Shown here: in pieces, positions 61,169-64,000 of the stretch
How positions within the stretch are numbered: the stretch's first letter is position 1
How the letters are laid out: every line of letters begins with the position of its first letter
NCBI GenBank assembly: GCA_021738245.1
Contig: JAIPCJ010000003.1
Location: 1 to 64,000 of the forward strand
Source of the DNA: Methylotenera sp.
GTDB taxonomy: Bacteria > Pseudomonadota > Gammaproteobacteria > Burkholderiales > Burkholderiaceae_C
Direction of reading: 5' to 3'
Length of the DNA stretch: 64,000 nucleotides
Made by a program: the position numbers and the translations under genes
Notes under the pieces: model-generated
What the model was told of the DNA's origin: nothing
Seen by the model: only the letters and a program-made list of their open reading frames with translations
Database searches by the model: none

Positions 61169-62560
61169 ATGGCAAACGTGGACCAAAGCGTGATGTGGTC
61201 GAGGCTCATGCAGGCGATGCAGAGTCAGCTGTTCCCGACCGGTGTCGGCGCCGGCACGACGTTCTCGGCCGCCTCGGTGGCGCGATCCATCAACCTGAAT
61301 GCGTCCGATCCGGGCGTGACCAACTACGGCATCTATTCCCTCGGGGACGTCATCCCCGCCAACAGCCCGAACTACGCGCCAGCACCCAGCGGCCTGGCCG
61401 CGTCGTACATGCAGTTCCTCAGCTGGATCGACCTGGGGGGTGACACGAATCCCAATCTGCAGTCGCAGCTCAACATCGCGCTCAATGGCGACGGCGGCGC
61501 CAAGCCGGGCCTGATTGCCATCCAGGCGGGCTACAACAAGACCTACAGCGACGCGGCAACCGCTTACCTCGCGGCCAAGGCCACGGCCACGTCGGTTGGC
61601 GACACCATCGCACCGTTCAAGACCTGGGTGCTGACGAACTTCCCGACGCTGGCCACGGCGCAAAGCCAACTGACCGGGGCGCAGGCGACGGTCGACCAAC
61701 TGAGCAACCAGCTCTACGGGCCCGGCTATCAGCAAGTTCAGCTCGCGCGGCAGATGGTGGGCACCAATGGCGGCGCCCAGGACATCATGCAGCAGGACAA
61801 CTACAACATGCTGATCACGTCGTCGACGCTGATCCCGCCCGGCTCCTCGGCCGTGGTGATCGGCGGCGCGGCGCCGACGCCCGCCGGTCCGTCGAACGTG
61901 TCGTCGTATGTGCCGCTGTACCAGCTGGATTCAGCCTACGCCGCGACGTACGCCGAGTGGCAGACGGCCAGCGCGGCCGGCACTGTGGGCACGACCTTCC
62001 ACTTCGATTCGCACAGCAGCGACTACGACTACAAGTCCTCCGGCTGGAATGCGTCGGCCAAGGCCAGTTGGTCGTCGTTCTTCTGGTCGGCCAGCGGTTC
62101 GAGCACCACCACCGCAACCGAGCTCTCGGTGGATGCCAGCTCCTCCGACTTCAGCGTCGATGTGTCCTTCGTCGGCGTGAAGGCTTTCGGCATCACGCCC
62201 GGTCCGTGGTGGCAGAACGGCTCCCTGGTGAGCACCTATCGCAACAAGCTCAAGCCCGGCGCGCCGGACTTCTTCTCCGATGCGGGTGCCATGGCTCGGC
62301 GTGCGTCGCAGGTCGTGCTCGGCTTCGAGCCGACCGTGAAGATCTCAATGTCGGCAGCCGACTACAGCCGCGTCAAGAGTGCCTGGCAGACCCAGGCCAG
62401 CCTGACCGTTGGCGTGGGGCCGTTCAGCTTCGGTGGGTCGGGGGGCGCGAATTCGTCGAAGGACCAGATCCATTACGACGACGCCAACTCGTCCATCACG
62501 ATCGGCCCGGTCAAGTCGACGATGCCCGTCCTGCTGGGCGTGGTCAGCAGCCGCCTCTGA
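61169..62560 (+). CDS. Unknown protein, paralog 1 of a tandem pair
   Basis: The 463-residue protein is not recognised. It has no signal peptide and no Cys residue in the part read. The N-terminal part (MANVDQSVMWSRLMQAMQSQ) and YGIYSLGDVIPANSPNYAP precede a helical stretch of about 100 residues (IQAGYNKTYSDAATAYLAAK). The centre is Ser/Thr/Trp-rich with alternating small polar residues (GWNASAKASWSSFFWSASGS), suggestive of beta strands. The C-terminal motifs RASQVVLGFEPTVKISMS and ITIGPVKSTMPVLLGVVSS are shared with the next gene. ATG 61169 follows TTGGAG; the track start 61091 is rejected. Confidence 0.8.
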   Translation: MANVDQSVMWSRLMQAMQSQLFPTGVGAGTTFSAASVARSINLNASDPGVTNYGIYSLGDVIPANSPNYAPAPSGLAASYMQFLSWIDLGGDTNPNLQSQLNIALNGDGGAKPGLIAIQAGYNKTYSDAATAYLAAKATATSVGDTIAPFKTWVLTNFPTLATAQSQLTGAQATVDQLSNQLYGPGYQQVQLARQMVGTNGGAQDIMQQDNYNMLITSSTLIPPGSSAVVIGGAAPTPAGPSNVSSYVPLYQLDSAYAATYAEWQTASAAGTVGTTFHFDSHSSDYDYKSSGWNASAKASWSSFFWSASGSSTTTATELSVDASSSDFSVDVSFVGVKAFGITPGPWWQNGSLVSTYRNKLKPGAPDFFSDAGAMARRASQVVLGFEPTVKISMSAADYSRVKSAWQTQASLTVGVGPFSFGGSGGANSSKDQIHYDDANSSITIGPVKSTMPVLLGVVSSRL

Positions 62561-62573
62561 GCCGGCTTCTCCT

Positions 62574-62613
62574 GCAGCATCGGGTCGTGGCCGGGTGCTG
62601 CCCCTTTTTTTTT
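62574..62613 (+). terminator. Strong terminator between the two paralogs
   Basis: GCAGCATC pairs with GGTGCTGC, allowing one G-U pair, and is followed by CCC and a run of nine T. It begins 14 bp after the first paralog stop and ends 18 bp before the second start codon. Confidence 0.78.
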
Positions 62614-62630
62614 GACGACGGAGCGCTCGC

Positions 62631-63782
62631 ATGGCGATCGAGTCAAGCAGTCTGGACGCGGCCTGGTCCAGCTGGGGTCAAGCCCTGGTCTCGACCCTGT
62701 TTCCGGCCGGCTTGAGCGCCCAGCAGCGCTTCGCCTTCGGCCAGACGACCTGGGTGGCGGACTTCGTCAACAACGACGTCCAGGTCATCAATGCGCAGCT
62801 CTTCGGCATCGGCGATGCCGTGCCTGCGCCGGGGGCCAACTTTGCGCCCCTGGCCAGCCTGAGTCAGGCCTACGGCTACTTCCTGCAGCGGCTGCCACCC
62901 GCCCTGGTGCCGCGCGAACTGGCCTACTGGCAGCAGGCCTTCAGCACCACGGCCACGGCCTACAACATGCCCACACGGCCGGGAGCGCAAGTGCCGCCAG
63001 GCGCTGGGCAGCCGGGCGTGCCGGCCGACACGCTCTACCAGCCCGCCTATTTGCTGGACAGCGGTTTTCGCAGCAAGTATGCCGAGTGGCAGGCTTCCAG
63101 CAGCGCGGGCCGCACCGATGCGGGCGGCGTGATTCGCGTGCGCGGGGCGCCCGCCGGCAGAGCCAGCGCCCTCGGGGCGCGGCGCTTGACGTCGGCCCCT
63201 GCAGCGCCCGCGCTTGGCTTCCTGAAGCTCAGGTCGGGCGTGGCCGGGCTGGGGGCACTGGCCGCCGAGTCCGCGGGCGATGCGGGACCGCGGCGTGCCG
63301 CTGCCGGGGCCACCGTCCGGGACGAGTACGAAGTCAGCGTGGCGTTCACCGGCCTGGCCACGTTTTCGCTGAATCCTGCGATGTGGTTCAACGAGACCAC
63401 CATCCGCATGCTGGCCGATGAACTGTCCCCGGCAGACCAGGCGAAGTTCTTCGCGCCCGATGGCATCCTCGCGCGCCGCATCTACCAGGTGGTGCTGGGC
63501 TTCCAGCCTTCGGTCACCCTGACCTTCCCTGACCCGAGCGCCCACGCGCAGGCCCAGGCCTTGCTGCTGGCCGGCCCCGGGGCCGGTGTGGACGTGGGCC
63601 CGCTGAGTTTCGATGCCAGCCCCGCGCGCCCGCCGAGCACCTCCGGTTCGGGCATCACGATCGGGCCGACGCCCTCCACGCTGCCCGTCCTGCTCGGGGT
63701 GGTCAGCACCACGCTCGCGACGACCGCGGCCGCCAGCGCGCCCACCGTGGTCGCCACACCCTCGAACGGAGGTATCGCATGA
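62631..63782 (+). CDS. Unknown protein, paralog 2 of a tandem pair
   Basis: The 383-residue protein is clearly homologous to its upstream neighbour. Shared blocks are LFGIGDAVPAPGANFAP, YLLDSGFRSKYAEWQASSSA, VSVAFTGLATFSLNPAMWFN, ARRIYQVVLGFQPSVTLTFP and ITIGPTPSTLPVLLGVVST. It lacks the roughly 100-residue helical stretch and has an Ala/Gly/Arg-rich replacement for the Ser/Trp-rich centre (about 63110-63320). No signal peptide or Cys is seen. A GGAG site precedes the ATG. Function unknown. Confidence 0.8.
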   Translation: MAIESSSLDAAWSSWGQALVSTLFPAGLSAQQRFAFGQTTWVADFVNNDVQVINAQLFGIGDAVPAPGANFAPLASLSQAYGYFLQRLPPALVPRELAYWQQAFSTTATAYNMPTRPGAQVPPGAGQPGVPADTLYQPAYLLDSGFRSKYAEWQASSSAGRTDAGGVIRVRGAPAGRASALGARRLTSAPAAPALGFLKLRSGVAGLGALAAESAGDAGPRRAAAGATVRDEYEVSVAFTGLATFSLNPAMWFNETTIRMLADELSPADQAKFFAPDGILARRIYQVVLGFQPSVTLTFPDPSAHAQAQALLLAGPGAGVDVGPLSFDASPARPPSTSGSGITIGPTPSTLPVLLGVVSTTLATTAAASAPTVVATPSNGGIA

Positions 63783-63841
63783 GCTGACCCGTCATGACCT
63801 CCCTCCCGCTTCATTGTTCTCTCAACCTCTGGAGTCCTCCC

Positions 63842-64000
63842 ATGCCCACAGGCACCATGACCGTCGAGATCACGCAAGCCCCTGCCATCACCGGGCGGGG
63901 CTCGCTGCAGTCCGACAACAGCGGCCAGATCTGGTTCGACTACGCCGACAGGCCCTACCCGAGCCCGATCGACTGGAAGAAGGCCACCACGCTGACGTTC
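63842..64000 (+). CDS. Unknown protein, start only (cut by window end)
   Basis: An open frame of 53 codons runs from ATG 63842 to the window edge without a stop. It starts MPTGTMTVEITQAPAITGRG and continues SDNSGQIWFDYADRPYPSPI. TGGAG lies 8 bp upstream of the ATG. It is not in the ORF track because it is open-ended. The sequence does not resemble the two paralogs; strand-like residues suggest a beta-rich domain. It is 59 bp after paralog 2 with no terminator between, so probably co-transcribed. Confidence 0.6.
   Translation, partial: MPTGTMTVEITQAPAITGRGSLQSDNSGQIWFDYADRPYPSPIDWKKATTLTF

Overview
The window looks like the chromosome of a high-GC betaproteobacterium in Burkholderiales, probably near the Rubrivivax/Leptothrix/Ideonella group (Sphaerotilaceae or Comamonadaceae). 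This placement rests on gene order and protein character: the rpsB-to-rnhB envelope supercluster, rpsF-priB-rpsR-rplI-dnaB, yicC-gmk-rpoZ-spoT, a HemP/DUF2325 pair behind a Fur box, and GC-driven long antisense ORFs. No sequence search was possible, so the family-level placement is inference.

Layout. 1-5250: a tRNA-Leu(CAG) with an odd inverted copy of its own 3' end, then rnr, and an opposing FAD oxidoreductase/nnr pair. 5250-20660: one long plus-strand run of translation, isoprenoid and envelope genes (rpsB, tsf, pyrH, frr, uppS, cdsA, dxr, rseP, bamA, skp, lpxD, fabZ, lpxA, lpxB, rnhB, a SPOUT methyltransferase). 20690-22190: a Fur-box-controlled hemP and a DUF2325 gene. 22255-24970: glgC-glgA. 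24960-31440: a DMT transporter, ppsR divergent from ppsA, and a VC_2705-type symporter. 31450-34660: the rpsF operon and dnaB. 34676-37400: an unassigned 475-residue protein and a CaiB/BaiF-type racemase/CoA-transferase. 37414-42121: greB, spoT, rpoZ, gmk, yicC. 42169-46611: a Ser/Thr kinase and PP2C phosphatase pair, rph, rdgB, hemW. 46583-55341: a LysR regulator, a small exported protein, cheR-cheD-cheB, then a plus-strand signalling block (diguanylate cyclase, FleN-like ATPase, group II truncated globin, response regulator, bacteriophytochrome kinase). 55355-60470: a TonB-like protein, an Smr protein, radC, fkpB, ispH, serS and tRNA-Ser(CGA). 60471-64000: an accessory-looking stretch with about 700 bp lacking a convincing gene, two tandem paralogous genes of unknown function separated by a strong terminator, and the start of a third unknown gene cut off by the window end.

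Functionally, most of the window is housekeeping: lipid A and outer-membrane biogenesis, translation, replication, glycogen, gluconeogenesis and (p)ppGpp. The signalling block joins likely red-light sensing, a heme protein, c-di-GMP synthesis and chemotaxis adaptation. The best candidates for something undescribed are the tandem paralogs next to tRNA-Ser, the orphan protein at 34676-36103, the run of four perfect hairpins between lpxA and lpxB, and the tRNA-Leu palindrome.
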